Assembly: GCA_021843755.1 (NCBI GenBank)
Contig: JAKBWB010000061.1
Span: forward strand, 1 to 64,000
DNA: 64,000 nucleotides
Source of the DNA: Pseudomonadota bacterium
Lineage (GTDB): Bacteria; Pseudomonadota; Gammaproteobacteria; Steroidobacterales; Steroidobacteraceae
Direction of reading: 5' to 3'
Shown here: piece after piece, positions 9,601-18,980 of the stretch
Layout: the number at the start of each line of letters is the position of its first letter
Numbering within the stretch: the first letter of the stretch is position 1
Made by a program: the position numbers and the translations under genes
Notes under the pieces: model-generated
The model's input: the letters and a program-made list of their open reading frames with translations, nothing else
Database searches by the model: none
What the model was told of the DNA's origin: nothing

Positions 9601-10440
9601 ATGATGACTCAGGCAAAGTCCTTGAACAATTTGGTGGTCAAAGAAATCACGAGCGTGGCGGCTCGGTTTACCCTGAAAGGTAAGAAAGCCATCGTCACGG
9701 GCGCGAAAGGAGGTATTGGGAGGGCGACAGCTACCGCCTTCGCCGAACTCGGCGCGGATGTGGCCATTGTGGACTTGCCCGCAGCGGTGGGTGAGTCTGA
9801 AGCCGTCGCGAAATCACTCAGTGGGCGGTTTGGGGTGAAATCGGTGGCCATAGGCGCTGATCTGTGTCAGGAAAACGACGTCAAGGAAATGACCCGCAGA
9901 GTGGTCGACGCGTTTGGAACGATCGACGTCGTACACAGCAACGCGGGCATCTTTGACATGGGGGACAATCCGCAAATGCCGGTCGGCGCGTTCAAGCGAA
10001 TTGTCGATGTGAATCTCCTGGGGATGTTTCTGGTCAACCGTGAATGTGCGGAAGTTATGGTCGCCCATAAGCATGGAGGGTCGATCATAAACACGGTGTC
10101 CATGTCCGGCAGCATCGTGAATCCCACGCGGACGGAGACCGATTACATGGTTGCATACACGGCGTCGAAAGGCGGAGCGAAACACCTTACCAAAGCCATG
10201 GCCGTAAATTACATTAGGCATGGAATTCGAATCAACTCGGTCAGCCCGGGTTACCTGATATCCGGGGCGCATGCCGCAATGTCCCAGAAGGATGTCGACT
10301 GGTGGGCCAACTCCGTGCCAATCAAGCGATTCGGTGAAATGGACGAGATCGTCGGTATCGTGTGCCTTCTGGCGACGGATCTTGCCACGTACTTTGTCGG
10401 GTCCGACATCATCATGGATGGTGGCGCGACGATCACTTAA
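9601..10440 (+). CDS. SDR-family dehydrogenase, probable polyol/ketose oxidoreductase
   Basis: A 279-residue classical short-chain dehydrogenase. The cofactor-binding TGAKGGIG lies at about 34-41, followed by SNAGIF, the catalytic Ser region NTVSMSG and the YTASK active site, then the family's usual C-terminus MDGGATIT. An extension of about 25 residues precedes the first strand. It follows the kinase by 38 bases and has a ribosome site (AGGAGAAGG). By context it probably oxidises the imported polyol to a ketose before phosphorylation; the exact substrate cannot be read from the sequence. Confidence 0.85.
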   Translation: MMTQAKSLNNLVVKEITSVAARFTLKGKKAIVTGAKGGIGRATATAFAELGADVAIVDLPAAVGESEAVAKSLSGRFGVKSVAIGADLCQENDVKEMTRRVVDAFGTIDVVHSNAGIFDMGDNPQMPVGAFKRIVDVNLLGMFLVNRECAEVMVAHKHGGSIINTVSMSGSIVNPTRTETDYMVAYTASKGGAKHLTKAMAVNYIRHGIRINSVSPGYLISGAHAAMSQKDVDWWANSVPIKRFGEMDEIVGIVCLLATDLATYFVGSDIIMDGGATIT

Positions 10441-10781
10441 GCGCAGGTGGTTCCGGACGCGTGTTGGGCCGGGCGTGGCGCGTGCGAGAGCTGCGGAAAC
10501 GGCGGAGTCTGTCGGCGACCTGTCCAGGATCTGGCTCGGCAAGGGAATGGGGTTGAGCGTAATTCACGAGCCAATCTGCGTACGGTTGGTCATGGTGATG
10601 CCATAAAGGGGAAAGGGGCGCGGCCGGTCGACGCCTCATGATCGGGCCGCGGGCGAAGGGGGTTCACGGCGGTCTGGAGCGGACGGAAAGAGGCGGCCTG
10701 TAGAGCGGCAATGTGACTGACGGGCGAGTCTAGGCTGATGAGGTCGCAATAGGCAGCGGATCATGTCGGGAGTCATATAAA
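10441..10781. other. Intergenic gap of 341 bases within the carbohydrate locus
   Basis: There is no convincing gene between the SDR and the permease. Short frames here have no recognisable content and no ribosome sites. The right end becomes more AT-rich just before the permease (TCATATAAATTG), so a separate promoter for the permease and regulator genes could lie here, but no clear -35/-10 pair is seen. Confidence 0.4.
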
Positions 10782-12122
10782 TTGGCGAACAGCGAATCAC
10801 CGCGAAGACCGGTGGCGGCTGGGCCCCAGGGCGGTCCTGGCCTGCGCGGAGTCGAGGAGGAGGTGGAAGGCGCGGGTTTGTTGTATAGGATTGGGATTCC
10901 GCCCGCACTGTTGTGGGGATTTGTAGGTCTGCTGTTCTTTCTGACGGGAGATGGGGTCGAATCGGGGTATCTCGCGCCGTTTCTCGCCGATAGATTGCAT
11001 CTCTCGCCAAGCGCGGTAGGCGTCGTCTTTACGTGTTACGGGTTTGCGGCGGCCGCCGCAGGCTGGTTTTCTGGCGCGCTCTCAGACGTCTGGGGTCCTC
11101 GTCGCGTCATCTGCATCGGATTCTTCATCTGGATCCTCTTGGAGGTGCCGTTTCTCGTGTTCGGCATCGGCCACAATGATTATGCGGTCATTCTGTTGAC
11201 CTATGGTCTTAGGGGTCTTGGATATCCTCTATTTGCCTATGGATTCCTCGTTTGGATAACTGTTGTCGCGCCGAGGAATCGGCTGGCTTCCGCCATGGGA
11301 TGGTTCTGGTTCGCCTTTACGGGAGGACTCCCGACTCTCGGGTCGCTATTCGCGCGGTTCTGGATACCGAGAATAGGCCGCTTAGATACCCTCTGGGCTT
11401 CGACAGGGCTGGTCATCCTTGGGGGGGCGATTCTTTTGTTAGGCGTGAAAGAGCGTCGCGGTAGGTCTCGACTGGTGGCAGGGAGCGAGAGACCGGTGCG
11501 CGCGCTGATCGGGTCGTTGAAGCTGGCGGTGAGGAAGCCAAGAACGCTCGTGGCGTGCATAGTACGCGCGATAAACACGGCGCCAGAGTTCGGGTTTTTC
11601 ATCATTCTCCCAGCGTATTTCGAGAAGACAATTGGATTTCCACAGCGGGACTTCCTGACTCTCCTGAGCACGATGTTTTTGTCAAACATCGTGTGGAATT
11701 TGCTGTTTGGGATGCTTGCGGACGTGTTGGGCTGGCGTCGAACGATTGCGTACTGCGGTGGCTTTGGATGTGCGTTGACTACGCTGGCGCTATATTACGT
11801 TCCGATGGCCACGCATAGTTTCGTGCTGAGCCTGGCCGTGGGCGCGGCGTATGGCGCGACTCTCGCCGGGTATGTGCCGCTGTCGGCCACAGCGCCGATG
11901 CTGGAGCCGGAACATCGTGGAGAGGCCTTGTCGCTCCTGAGTCTGGGTGCTAGTGCGGCAATGCTGCTCGGTCCAGCGATTGTGACGCTTTCTTTGGGCG
12001 AAGTCGGAGTCAAGGGAGTGATGTGGATTTTTGCGATGCTGTACGTCGCAAGCGGAATAATGGCACTCATATGGCTCCAGGTGCCCGAGAGCGATGGCGC
12101 TGCAAGGGATGCGCCCGTGTGA
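10782..12122 (+). CDS. MFS polyol permease (RbtT/DalT family)
   Basis: A 12-helix major facilitator. The sequence closely follows the polyol porter family of ribitol and D-arabinitol permeases: a WGFVGLLFFLTGDGVESGYL-type first helix, VVFTCYGFAAAAAGWFSG, FGIGHNDYAVILLTYGLRGL, ASAMGWFWF and the later VRAINTAPEFGF. This is the strongest clue that the locus handles a sugar alcohol. No ATG fits. TTG 10782 gives 446 residues, but TTG 10878, preceded by GAAGG at a good distance, would start right before the conserved first helix and may be the real start. The regulator gene follows after 17 bases. Confidence 0.85.
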   Translation: MANSESPRRPVAAGPQGGPGLRGVEEEVEGAGLLYRIGIPPALLWGFVGLLFFLTGDGVESGYLAPFLADRLHLSPSAVGVVFTCYGFAAAAAGWFSGALSDVWGPRRVICIGFFIWILLEVPFLVFGIGHNDYAVILLTYGLRGLGYPLFAYGFLVWITVVAPRNRLASAMGWFWFAFTGGLPTLGSLFARFWIPRIGRLDTLWASTGLVILGGAILLLGVKERRGRSRLVAGSERPVRALIGSLKLAVRKPRTLVACIVRAINTAPEFGFFIILPAYFEKTIGFPQRDFLTLLSTMFLSNIVWNLLFGMLADVLGWRRTIAYCGGFGCALTTLALYYVPMATHSFVLSLAVGAAYGATLAGYVPLSATAPMLEPEHRGEALSLLSLGASAAMLLGPAIVTLSLGEVGVKGVMWIFAMLYVASGIMALIWLQVPESDGAARDAPV

Positions 12123-12139
12123 TATAAAATCCGCGGTGG

Positions 12140-13156
12140 GTGTTCGGCTATCCCGTGAATGGAGGCCATAAGATTCCAAACTATACCAACCAGCAGCTCA
12201 TTTTGGCGGCCCGGCTATACTATCTAGAAGGTATGTCTCAGGCTGAGATCGCGACGTTTGTCCGGGTGTCGCAGCCGAAGATTTCGCGCATGCTCGCCAT
12301 CGCGCAGCAGCGGGGAATTGTGCGGATCTCCGTTCCTGAGTATGAGTCCCGGAATCCTGAGCTCGAGAAAGCGCTGGCCAAGACATTCTCGATCGATGCG
12401 GTTGTCATTCACAGCATCGGAGGGGTGGAGATGATACCGCTGCGGCGCATCATGGGGTACTTTGCGGCATCTGTGGTTGGAAAATGGATCAAGGCACACT
12501 CACTTGTCGTGCTTTCCGGCGGACGCGCCGTGCAGGCGCTTGTGGAGCAGATGCAGCCCGTGCAACCGATTCCGGACCTGCGGATTGCCACGGGGATGGG
12601 ACACATCGATTCGATGCCAGGACCGTACGACGCATCGGAGCTTTGCAGGGACTTGGCACGCCGCTGGCAGGGAAGTGTGCTCAGCTTGAATGGTCCTCTC
12701 ATATTTCCTGATGAAGGTTCGTGCCAGGAGGTGGTACGGCTTCCTCAGATCCAGGAAGTGCTGCGCGCTGTCGTGAGGGCGAATGTTCTGATCTTTGGTG
12801 TGGGGGCAATGCACAATTCGCTGCTGTTCGAGCGGGATCTCTTCACCCGAGCGGAAATCGGAAAGTTGGCGGACGCGGGGGCGGTAGGGGAGGTGCTTGG
12901 ACGATTTTACAACGCCAAAGGGGTCGAGTGCCAAACTACGGTGCGTAATCGGACTCTGAGCATCGATCTTGCGAAACTGCGTGGGATAGCGAGGCGAATT
13001 GCTGTTGTTGTCGGGGTGGACAGAACTGCTGCTGTCCTTGGGGCAATACGGGGTAAAATACTCAACACGCTCGTGACGGAGGAGTCGTGCGCGGAAGCTC
13101 TTTTGAGGATGGGTTCGCGTCGGTCGAACGGAAAGACGGACGGATCCTCTCGGTAG
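12140..13156 (+). CDS. SorC/DeoR-family sugar-responsive transcriptional regulator
   Basis: The 338-residue protein has an N-terminal helix-turn-helix (LYYLEGMSQAEIATFVRVSQPKISRML) and a long C-terminal SorC-type sugar-phosphate-binding domain (VVLSGGRAVQALVE, VLIFGVGAM). Relatives include EryD, LsrR, DeoR-like and SorC proteins, which usually respond to a phosphorylated intermediate of the pathway they control. It is in the same transcription unit as the permease. The expected effector is the product of the FGGY kinase and the expected target is the promoter at 3525-3553. The start is GTG 12140; GTG 12155 is an alternative. Confidence 0.85.
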   Translation: MFGYPVNGGHKIPNYTNQQLILAARLYYLEGMSQAEIATFVRVSQPKISRMLAIAQQRGIVRISVPEYESRNPELEKALAKTFSIDAVVIHSIGGVEMIPLRRIMGYFAASVVGKWIKAHSLVVLSGGRAVQALVEQMQPVQPIPDLRIATGMGHIDSMPGPYDASELCRDLARRWQGSVLSLNGPLIFPDEGSCQEVVRLPQIQEVLRAVVRANVLIFGVGAMHNSLLFERDLFTRAEIGKLADAGAVGEVLGRFYNAKGVECQTTVRNRTLSIDLAKLRGIARRIAVVVGVDRTAAVLGAIRGKILNTLVTEESCAEALLRMGSRRSNGKTDGSSR

Positions 13157-13383
13157 TTGTGGAAATAGGGGTCTTCTGGTTTCAGTCTCCATTGGGGATT
13201 GGTAAGCTCCTCCCCAGCACCGTCAGGTTGCGGGAATGGCCGTGACGCGAGACGAGGACGATCAGAGGCACGCAACGGATCGCCGTGAGTTGCAGATATT
13301 CTCCGAGTTTGTCGTGAGGTCCGCATCTGGACATCGGAGGGTCGGACGGCGTTCGCCGTCGGCAGTCGACCGGATGGCTGACA

Positions 13384-13940
13384 ATGGGTGGGGCGACTGG
13401 CGGCCTGTATGCGGCCGGTGAAGAAGTGCCGAAAGAAGTGCCGAAAGGTTACCGGAACGCCATCGAATGGGATGGTCAAGCTTCTGCCCGGGGAATTTCT
13501 GTGACGCAAGATAGGGTGTGGGTTCGGTACGCCTATGGACTTGGTGTGACGCGAAATTATGTGCAAGTCATGCGGTGGGTTCGGGCGGCCGCGGCACAGA
13601 ATGATTCGGACGGGCAGGATGCGCTCGGAGTTCTCTCTGTGCACGGATGGGGCGTGCCGCGAAGCCACATGGGGGCACTGCGCCGGTTTCGCAGGGCGAG
13701 GGAAGTCGGCGGCGCGGGCAGGCTGCCGGGACTGCACTACGCGGCCGGGAGCGGTGTGAAGCGCAACTACAGGTTGGCGTTCGCGTGGGCGGAATTGTCC
13801 ACCGAGCCTCCCGACCCGGCGCGGTATGGCGCGCAAATTGCCAAAGCCCGGGCATTGCATCTGACCACAGCGCAGTTCGAGGCGGACGATCGGTTCATCC
13901 GTCGCTGGAGAGTCGGCCAGGACCTCAAGTGGCGAGCCGG
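13384..13940 (+). pseudogene. Sel1-repeat protein remnant with lost 3' end
   Basis: The frame encodes at least three degenerate Sel1/TPR-like repeats: RYAYGLGVTRNY...RWVRAAAA, LGVLSVHGWGVPRSHMGALRRF and LHYAAGSGVKRNYRLAFAWAEL. No stop follows the repeats. The frame simply continues antisense through the alpha/beta hydrolase gene to 14262, as expected if the 3' end was removed by a rearrangement. The N-terminal part contains a 12-base tandem duplication (GAAGTGCCGAAA, about 13423-13446) and has no signal peptide. Base composition changes from region 1 to the GC-rich chromosome close to this point. Confidence 0.55.
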
Positions 13941-13946
13941 GTGTCC

Positions 13947-14825
13947 TCAGTGCCCGCCCGCCGGCAGCCCGGCCAGAAACCGGTCGATTGCGCCGAGCGC
14001 CTCCGGTTCGTCGAGCAGCGGCGCATGGCCGCGCCCGGGGACGGTCAGCGATTCGAGATCCGGCTTTTCGCGCCGCATCCGCTCGAGTATTTCCGGACTC
14101 AGGATATCCGACAGCTCGCCGCGGATCACGAGCATGGCCAGGGCCCGCAGCTGCGCGAACACCGGCCACAGATCCGCCGGTACCGCTGGGGCCGACCGGA
14201 TTGCCTCCCCGATCATCGGGTCGAAATCGAGCACCGGCACCCCCGAGACGTCCTCGCGGTAGCTGCGGCGCGTGACGATACCCCACTGTTCATCGGTGAG
14301 CCCGGGCCAGGCTCGAGCGTTCACCTGCCGATACTGGGCGATCGCCTCATCCCAGGTATGCACGGGAGGAAGCGCGCCCGCGTAGCCTCGAATGCGCTCG
14401 ATGCCGCGCGGATCGGCTTCGGGTCCGATGTCGTTGACCACGATGCCGGAAATCCTCTGCGGTAGTCGTACAGCCAGCAGCATCGCCAGCAAACCCCCGA
14501 GCGAGGTCCCGATGATGGCCACTCGGTCCAGCCCGAGCGCATCGAGCAGTGCCTGAACGTCCCGGACGTAGGTGCCGGGGTGGTAATTGCGCCACTGTGG
14601 ATCGCGGGCCGAGCGTCCGCGGCCTCTGAGGTCAGGGCAGATCACGCGGTAGCGTGCGGCCAGATGCGGCGCCAGCGCCTCGAAGTCGCGACTGTTGCGC
14701 GTGAGGCCCGGCAGGCACAGCACGGTCGGCGCGCCGGCAAGGGCCGCATCGTACACGCGGGTGTAAAGCTCCAGACCGTCGGGTGAGGTCCAGTGCTGCT
14801 CGCGAAATGCGTGCGAGCCGCTCAC
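13947..14825 (-). CDS. Alpha/beta-fold hydrolase
   Basis: A 292-residue hydrolase. An LPGLTRN oxyanion region precedes the nucleophile elbow GTSLGG (Ser108); an acidic residue lies in RGELSDILS and the catalytic His in GRGHAPLL near residue 268. The pattern is that of small-ester or C-C hydrolases of the PcaD/BphD type. It is the last gene of the leftward operon that begins with a TonB receptor, and its start overlaps the stop of the SDR by four bases. In context it probably hydrolyses an ester or lactone related to the imported ligand. Confidence 0.85.
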   Translation of the reverse strand: MSGSHAFREQHWTSPDGLELYTRVYDAALAGAPTVLCLPGLTRNSRDFEALAPHLAARYRVICPDLRGRGRSARDPQWRNYHPGTYVRDVQALLDALGLDRVAIIGTSLGGLLAMLLAVRLPQRISGIVVNDIGPEADPRGIERIRGYAGALPPVHTWDEAIAQYRQVNARAWPGLTDEQWGIVTRRSYREDVSGVPVLDFDPMIGEAIRSAPAVPADLWPVFAQLRALAMLVIRGELSDILSPEILERMRREKPDLESLTVPGRGHAPLLDEPEALGAIDRFLAGLPAGGH

Positions 14826-15601
14826 TGCATGAACCAGCCGTGGCTGACGACCAGCGACTGTCCAGTGAGCGCACGGGACTCGAAGGAGGCGAGAAACACC
14901 GCCGCTTCCGCCACTTCCTCCATCGTCGTGAACTCACCGTCGACTGTCTCCCTCAGCATGACCTCGCGGACGACCGCTTCCGCGGAGATCCCGAGCGCTC
15001 GGGCCTGTTCGGGGATCTGTCTCTCGACGAGCGGGGTGCGCACAAAGCCCGGACAGATCACGTTGGCGCGCACGCCGTGCGGCGCGCCCTCCTTCGCCAC
15101 GGTTCTGGCCAGCCCAAGCAGGCCGTGTTTGGCGGTGACATAGGGCGCCTTGAGGCGCGAGGCTTCTTTCGAGTGTACCGAGCCCATGTAGAGAATGCTA
15201 CCGCCACCCTGGCGATACATCTGCTGCAGCGCGGCCCGCGTGGTGAGGAATGCGCCATCGAGGTGCACCGCGAGGACGCGCCTCCAGTCCTGCAACGACA
15301 AGGCTTCGAGCGGGCAGACCCACTGGATGCCCGCATTGCTCACCAGAATGTCCATCCGGCCGAAAGTGTCGAGCACTCGCGCAATTCCGGTCTGCACCTG
15401 CGCCTCGTCCGTCACGTCCATGATGACGGGAATGGCCTGCCGTCCCTCGGCGCAGAGCGCCGCTGCGACCTCTTCAGCCCCGCCCCGATCGAGATCGGCG
15501 ACAGCGACCCGCGCGCCTTCGCGGGCGAAGGTCCGTGCGATCTGCCGGCCGATGCCGCTGGCGGCTCCGGTGACCAGCGCCACTTGCTCTCTCAAACGCA
15601 T
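14822..15601 (-). CDS. 3-hydroxybutyrate dehydrogenase-like SDR
   Basis: The 259-residue SDR closely resembles D-beta-hydroxybutyrate dehydrogenases (BdhA). It has TGAASGIG at 11-18, [18 protein letters not shown], the Ser motif [11 protein letters not shown], the YVTAK catalytic pair, [20 protein letters not shown] and a C-terminal [10 protein letters not shown]. Known members oxidise (R)-3-hydroxybutyrate to acetoacetate with NAD. It lies between two hydrolases and downstream of a TonB receptor, so the operon may break down an ester or oligomer that contains 3-hydroxybutyrate. Confidence 0.85.
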   Translation of the reverse strand: MRLREQVALVTGAASGIGRQIARTFAREGARVAVADLDRGGAEEVAAALCAEGRQAIPVIMDVTDEAQVQTGIARVLDTFGRMDILVSNAGIQWVCPLEALSLQDWRRVLAVHLDGAFLTTRAALQQMYRQGGGSILYMGSVHSKEASRLKAPYVTAKHGLLGLARTVAKEGAPHGVRANVICPGFVRTPLVERQIPEQARALGISAEAVVREVMLRETVDGEFTTMEEVAEAAVFLASFESRALTGQSLVVSHGWFMQ

Positions 15602-15622
15602 GATATTGCCCCTACGCTGCGC

Positions 15623-16528
15623 TCAGATGGCCTGGATGAATTCTCCTGCGCGGCGCAGCGCCGCGACCGCCTCCGGCAGCTCGGGCGCGAAGCCTTGCCA
15701 CACGTGCACCAGATCGGGCCAGATATCGAGACGAGCCTCGCCGCCGGCGGCGAGGATCTTTTGCGCCACCCGCACGGTGTCGTCGCGGAACTGCTCCGCG
15801 GCGCTCGCTTGCATCAGCAGCGGCGGCAGGTCCTCGAGATCGGCGAACAGCGGCGAGGCCAGTGGATGGGTCGCCTCGGTCCCCTGCAGATAAAGTCCGG
15901 CAAACAGGTCCGGCACCGCCTTCACGGCCCCGAGGCGCGGATCCTGGTTCTCGATCATCGAGGCGCCGCTGTTGGTGAGGTCGGTCCACGCCGAGAACGT
16001 CACGGCGGCGTCGGCGCGGCCCGCGCCGCGCTGCTGCAGGGCGAGCAGCGTGGCCAGCACGAGACCGCCTCCGGCGGAGTCCCCGAGCAGGAATGCACGG
16101 CGCGCCGGCGCGGGCCCGTCCGGTCCATGCACGCGCATCCAGTGAAATGCCGCGACCGCGTCTTCGAGCGCCGCGGGAAAGGGATGCTCGGGCGCGAGCC
16201 GATACTCGATGAGCAGCACCGCGCAGCGCGTCGCCGCGGCGATCCACATCGCGAAGTTGCGATAGGCGGCGATGTTGCCGGCGACATAGCCGCCGCCGTG
16301 CAGGAAAAGCAGCCGCCGGCTGGCATCCGCATCGGGCCCGAGCAGCCATTCCGCGGGCAGGTTTGCCGGTGCGGCCGGCCGGCGCAGGACGCGCGGCAGG
16401 GGCGGGGCCGTGAAGTATTCCTCCATGGCCGCGCGCGCGGCGATCTGGGGAGGCAGCGCGGCGGCAGCCATCCGCCGGCCAAGCTCGATCAAGTGCTGCT
16501 GCACCGCCGCATGCGCTGACGAGGGCAT
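15623..16528 (-). CDS. HSL-family esterase/lipase
   Basis: The 301-residue protein belongs to the hormone-sensitive lipase family. The oxyanion-hole motif HGGG is at 77-80, the nucleophile elbow GDSAGG at 149-154 (Ser151), and the catalytic Asp and His are in DIWPDLVHVW near the C-terminus. No signal peptide is visible, so it probably acts in the cytoplasm. Its start is nine bases after the TonB receptor stop, so the two are almost certainly co-transcribed. Confidence 0.88.
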   Translation of the reverse strand: MPSSAHAAVQQHLIELGRRMAAAALPPQIAARAAMEEYFTAPPLPRVLRRPAAPANLPAEWLLGPDADASRRLLFLHGGGYVAGNIAAYRNFAMWIAAATRCAVLLIEYRLAPEHPFPAALEDAVAAFHWMRVHGPDGPAPARRAFLLGDSAGGGLVLATLLALQQRGAGRADAAVTFSAWTDLTNSGASMIENQDPRLGAVKAVPDLFAGLYLQGTEATHPLASPLFADLEDLPPLLMQASAAEQFRDDTVRVAQKILAAGGEARLDIWPDLVHVWQGFAPELPEAVAALRRAGEFIQAI

Positions 16529-16537
16529 GGTCGTTCC

Positions 16538-18808
16538 TTAGAAACTCGCGCGCAGCAGGATGCCCACCGTGCGCGGCTGGGAGATGAGGACCGGCGTCGG
16601 GGCGCTCGGATCATACTCGTTCGCGAGGGTGGTCGCGTCGATCTGGCCCGCGGCGTCGAAGACGTTCTTCAGGTACAGGTCCGCCGAGAGCGCGTGCGAC
16701 AGGGTGAGCGACCAGTAGATGTCCACGGTGTTGAACGAGGGTAGGGAATAGCGCGCGCTCGCGCTCGTACCGAATCCCTCGGTGCGCTCCCCCATCCACG
16801 TGTCGCTTACCGTAAGGGCGGTCGGATGGCGTGGCGAGAGCGAGAAGTGGTAGGTTCCGAGCAGCGCGAAGTTGAACCGCGGAGACATCGGCAGCCGCGC
16901 GCCAGAGTAATCGATCTTGAGTACCGGGGCCGGGGCGGTCAGCCAGGCATGGGTATAAGTCGCCGATCCATCGAGCGTCAGCCGCGGCGTCACCCGCGCT
17001 CTGAAGCTCATCTCCGCGCCCTGGACGCGGGCACTGTGGCCGTTTTCCAGCTGGTTCACCCCGCCATTGTTGACGACCAGCTGGATGTGACGCCATTCGA
17101 TGTCGTAGACGTCGAAGTTGAGCTGGGCCCGGTGGTCGAACAGCGAGGACTTCTCGCCGAGCTCGTAATTCCAGAGCGTATCCGGTGCGAAGCTCGGATT
17201 GTGCAGGCCGGAGACGAGCACGAAGTTCGGGCCGCCCGGCCGGAATCCACTTGCCGCCCGTGCGTACAACATGACGTTGCGACTGAGCTGGTATTTCGGA
17301 TTGATGGAATAGGTGGTGACGTTCTGGTTGGTGACGGCGACCGGTGAGTCGTACACGGCATTTGAGCCGGTTGCGAACAGACCGAACGTCGTTTCCTGGT
17401 ACGACTGGTGTTGCGCGCTGTAGCGCACGCCGACACCGAGGCTGAGTCCTCTGGTGAGGGAGATCGTCGTATCGGCGTACCCGGCGACCTCGCGATAGCT
17501 GCTCGGCAGATCGGCGTTGAAGGGCACCAGCCCAAAGAAGGTTCCGCCTGGATTGGCGCGATCGTAGAGGTCGACGATCTCGTTGGTGATCTCGTGATCG
17601 AAGTAGCCGCCGACGATCCAGCGCACCGGGCCTTCCTGGTGCGAGACGAGGCGCACTTCCTGTGTTATCCGGTGGGTATTGGTGTCGACCGGCAGCTGGA
17701 AGGGATCGTGCCCCGCGCCGAACCCGGCGAGCAGGGCGTCGTAGACCAGACTCTCGTCGCTCAATGAGAAACCGTGATCGGCCTGATCGCCAGTGATGGA
17801 AGTGACCGTGAGCCAGGGCAGGCGCCAGTTGATCTCGGCCGAGTAGAGGGTGAGACTGCTCACTGCCGGCTGTTCGAGCGGGTAGGCCTGATCGTAGGTG
17901 CCGATGGTCGGCCGGTGCGTCACGAAGTTGCGAAAGTCTGTGGCCAAGCCGACGCTGGGGTCGCGCTGGAAGAAGACACCCAGGCGGATGTGGAGCTGGG
18001 ACATCGGGGCAAGCAGCAGCTGCACTCTTGCGCCCTCGTTGCGCGTGGCGCCTTGGTTGTCACGGTGATAGACCGGATCGCGCATGTAGCCCGAGTCGTA
18101 ATTGTCGATGCCGTCGATGCGCAGCGCCCCGAGGCCGCCGCCGAAGGGCAGGTTCACCATGCCGCGCAGGCCGTAGTTGGTACCGCCGTGTTCGGTGTAC
18201 GAGAGTTCCGTTTCCGCCACGACATGCAGTGCGTGCGGATCTGGCGGCGAGGTCTCGTACTTCACCGCACCGCCCAGGGAGTCGGCTCCGTAGAGGGTTC
18301 CCTGGGGCCCGTTCAGCACCTCGACACGATCGAGGTCGAAGGTGTTGACGTTGAAGCTCTGATAGCCGAGCCCGAAGGAGGTGCTCGTGCCGAGCGGTAT
18401 ACCGTCGAGATACAGTCCGATGGCGCTGCTCAACTGTCCGCCGGTGCCCATCGTCACTCCGCGGATCACGATCAGGCCGGGGGCGGCGCCGGAATTGGTG
18501 ATCAGACCGGGCACGTAGGCGGCGAAGTCGCCGAGGTTGTGCGCGTCGATCCGGGTGAGTTCGTGAGCGGTCATCGCGGTGACCTGGAACGGCACACGCT
18601 GCACCGGCTCTACGCGCTGCGTCGCAGTGACCACGATCTCCTGCAGCTCGCCGCCGAGCCCTGGGCCGCCGGCGGGCTCTGAGCGGCGCCCGGCCTGGCC
18701 CTGCGCGGGGATGCCGGAGGAGGAGACCGGGCCGACCGCGGCTGCGGCCCCATGGGCCATCAGCAGGCCGCACGCGATGAGCCATGCGCTTGAGAATCTG
18801 TTCGACAT
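16538..18808 (-). CDS. TonB-dependent receptor of the TetR-linked operon
   Basis: The 756-residue receptor has a signal peptide (1 to about 24, ending GAAAA), a TonB-box-like segment EIVVTATQR, a plug with RVEVLNGPQGTLYGADSLGG and a beta-barrel ending in LLRASF with the terminal Phe. The plug is of the kind found in receptors for hydrophobic or carbohydrate-like ligands in environmental proteobacteria. It is the first gene of a leftward operon with two esterase-type hydrolases and a 3-hydroxybutyrate dehydrogenase, and diverges from a TetR gene. Import of an ester-type nutrient is inferred. Confidence 0.92.
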   Translation of the reverse strand: MSNRFSSAWLIACGLLMAHGAAAAVGPVSSSGIPAQGQAGRRSEPAGGPGLGGELQEIVVTATQRVEPVQRVPFQVTAMTAHELTRIDAHNLGDFAAYVPGLITNSGAAPGLIVIRGVTMGTGGQLSSAIGLYLDGIPLGTSTSFGLGYQSFNVNTFDLDRVEVLNGPQGTLYGADSLGGAVKYETSPPDPHALHVVAETELSYTEHGGTNYGLRGMVNLPFGGGLGALRIDGIDNYDSGYMRDPVYHRDNQGATRNEGARVQLLLAPMSQLHIRLGVFFQRDPSVGLATDFRNFVTHRPTIGTYDQAYPLEQPAVSSLTLYSAEINWRLPWLTVTSITGDQADHGFSLSDESLVYDALLAGFGAGHDPFQLPVDTNTHRITQEVRLVSHQEGPVRWIVGGYFDHEITNEIVDLYDRANPGGTFFGLVPFNADLPSSYREVAGYADTTISLTRGLSLGVGVRYSAQHQSYQETTFGLFATGSNAVYDSPVAVTNQNVTTYSINPKYQLSRNVMLYARAASGFRPGGPNFVLVSGLHNPSFAPDTLWNYELGEKSSLFDHRAQLNFDVYDIEWRHIQLVVNNGGVNQLENGHSARVQGAEMSFRARVTPRLTLDGSATYTHAWLTAPAPVLKIDYSGARLPMSPRFNFALLGTYHFSLSPRHPTALTVSDTWMGERTEGFGTSASARYSLPSFNTVDIYWSLTLSHALSADLYLKNVFDAAGQIDATTLANEYDPSAPTPVLISQPRTVGILLRASF

Positions 18809-18905
18809 GACCGAGCCCCCCTTTATGACCCCGGATGCCGCACGAGATCCGTTGACTCTCGCGCCTGAACGGACACAAGGCTAGCCGAAGCGAACCGGAA
18901 AAGCA

Positions 18906-18919
18906 ACCGATCGATCGGT
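18906..18919. promoter_or_regulatory. Perfect 14-bp palindrome, likely TetR operator
   Basis: ACCGATCGATCGGT is a perfect palindrome between the divergent TonB receptor and TetR genes. It lies just upstream of a -35-like TTGACA on the plus strand. Size, symmetry and position fit an operator for the adjacent TetR regulator, which could then control both directions. Confidence 0.6.
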
Positions 18920-18922
18920 AGG

Positions 18923-18953
18923 TTGACAAGTGGATAACCGAAGTATTTATTAT
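18923..18953 (+). promoter_or_regulatory. Predicted promoter of the TetR gene
   Basis: A perfect -35 box TTGACA (18923-18928) is followed by an AT-rich -10 region; TATTAT (18948-18953, spacer 19) or TTATTA (18947-18952, spacer 18) could serve. The palindrome ends four bases before the -35, so binding there could block RNA polymerase. Two copies of TGGATAAYC (18931-18939, 18959-18967) surround the -10. Confidence 0.4.
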
Positions 18954-18980
18954 GCAAATGGATAATCAATTGATAGGCCC

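Noticed and set aside
14783-16519. A 578-residue plus-strand frame
   Set aside because: Antisense to the SDR and HSL esterase, both of which have clear catalytic motifs. It has no protein-like features.
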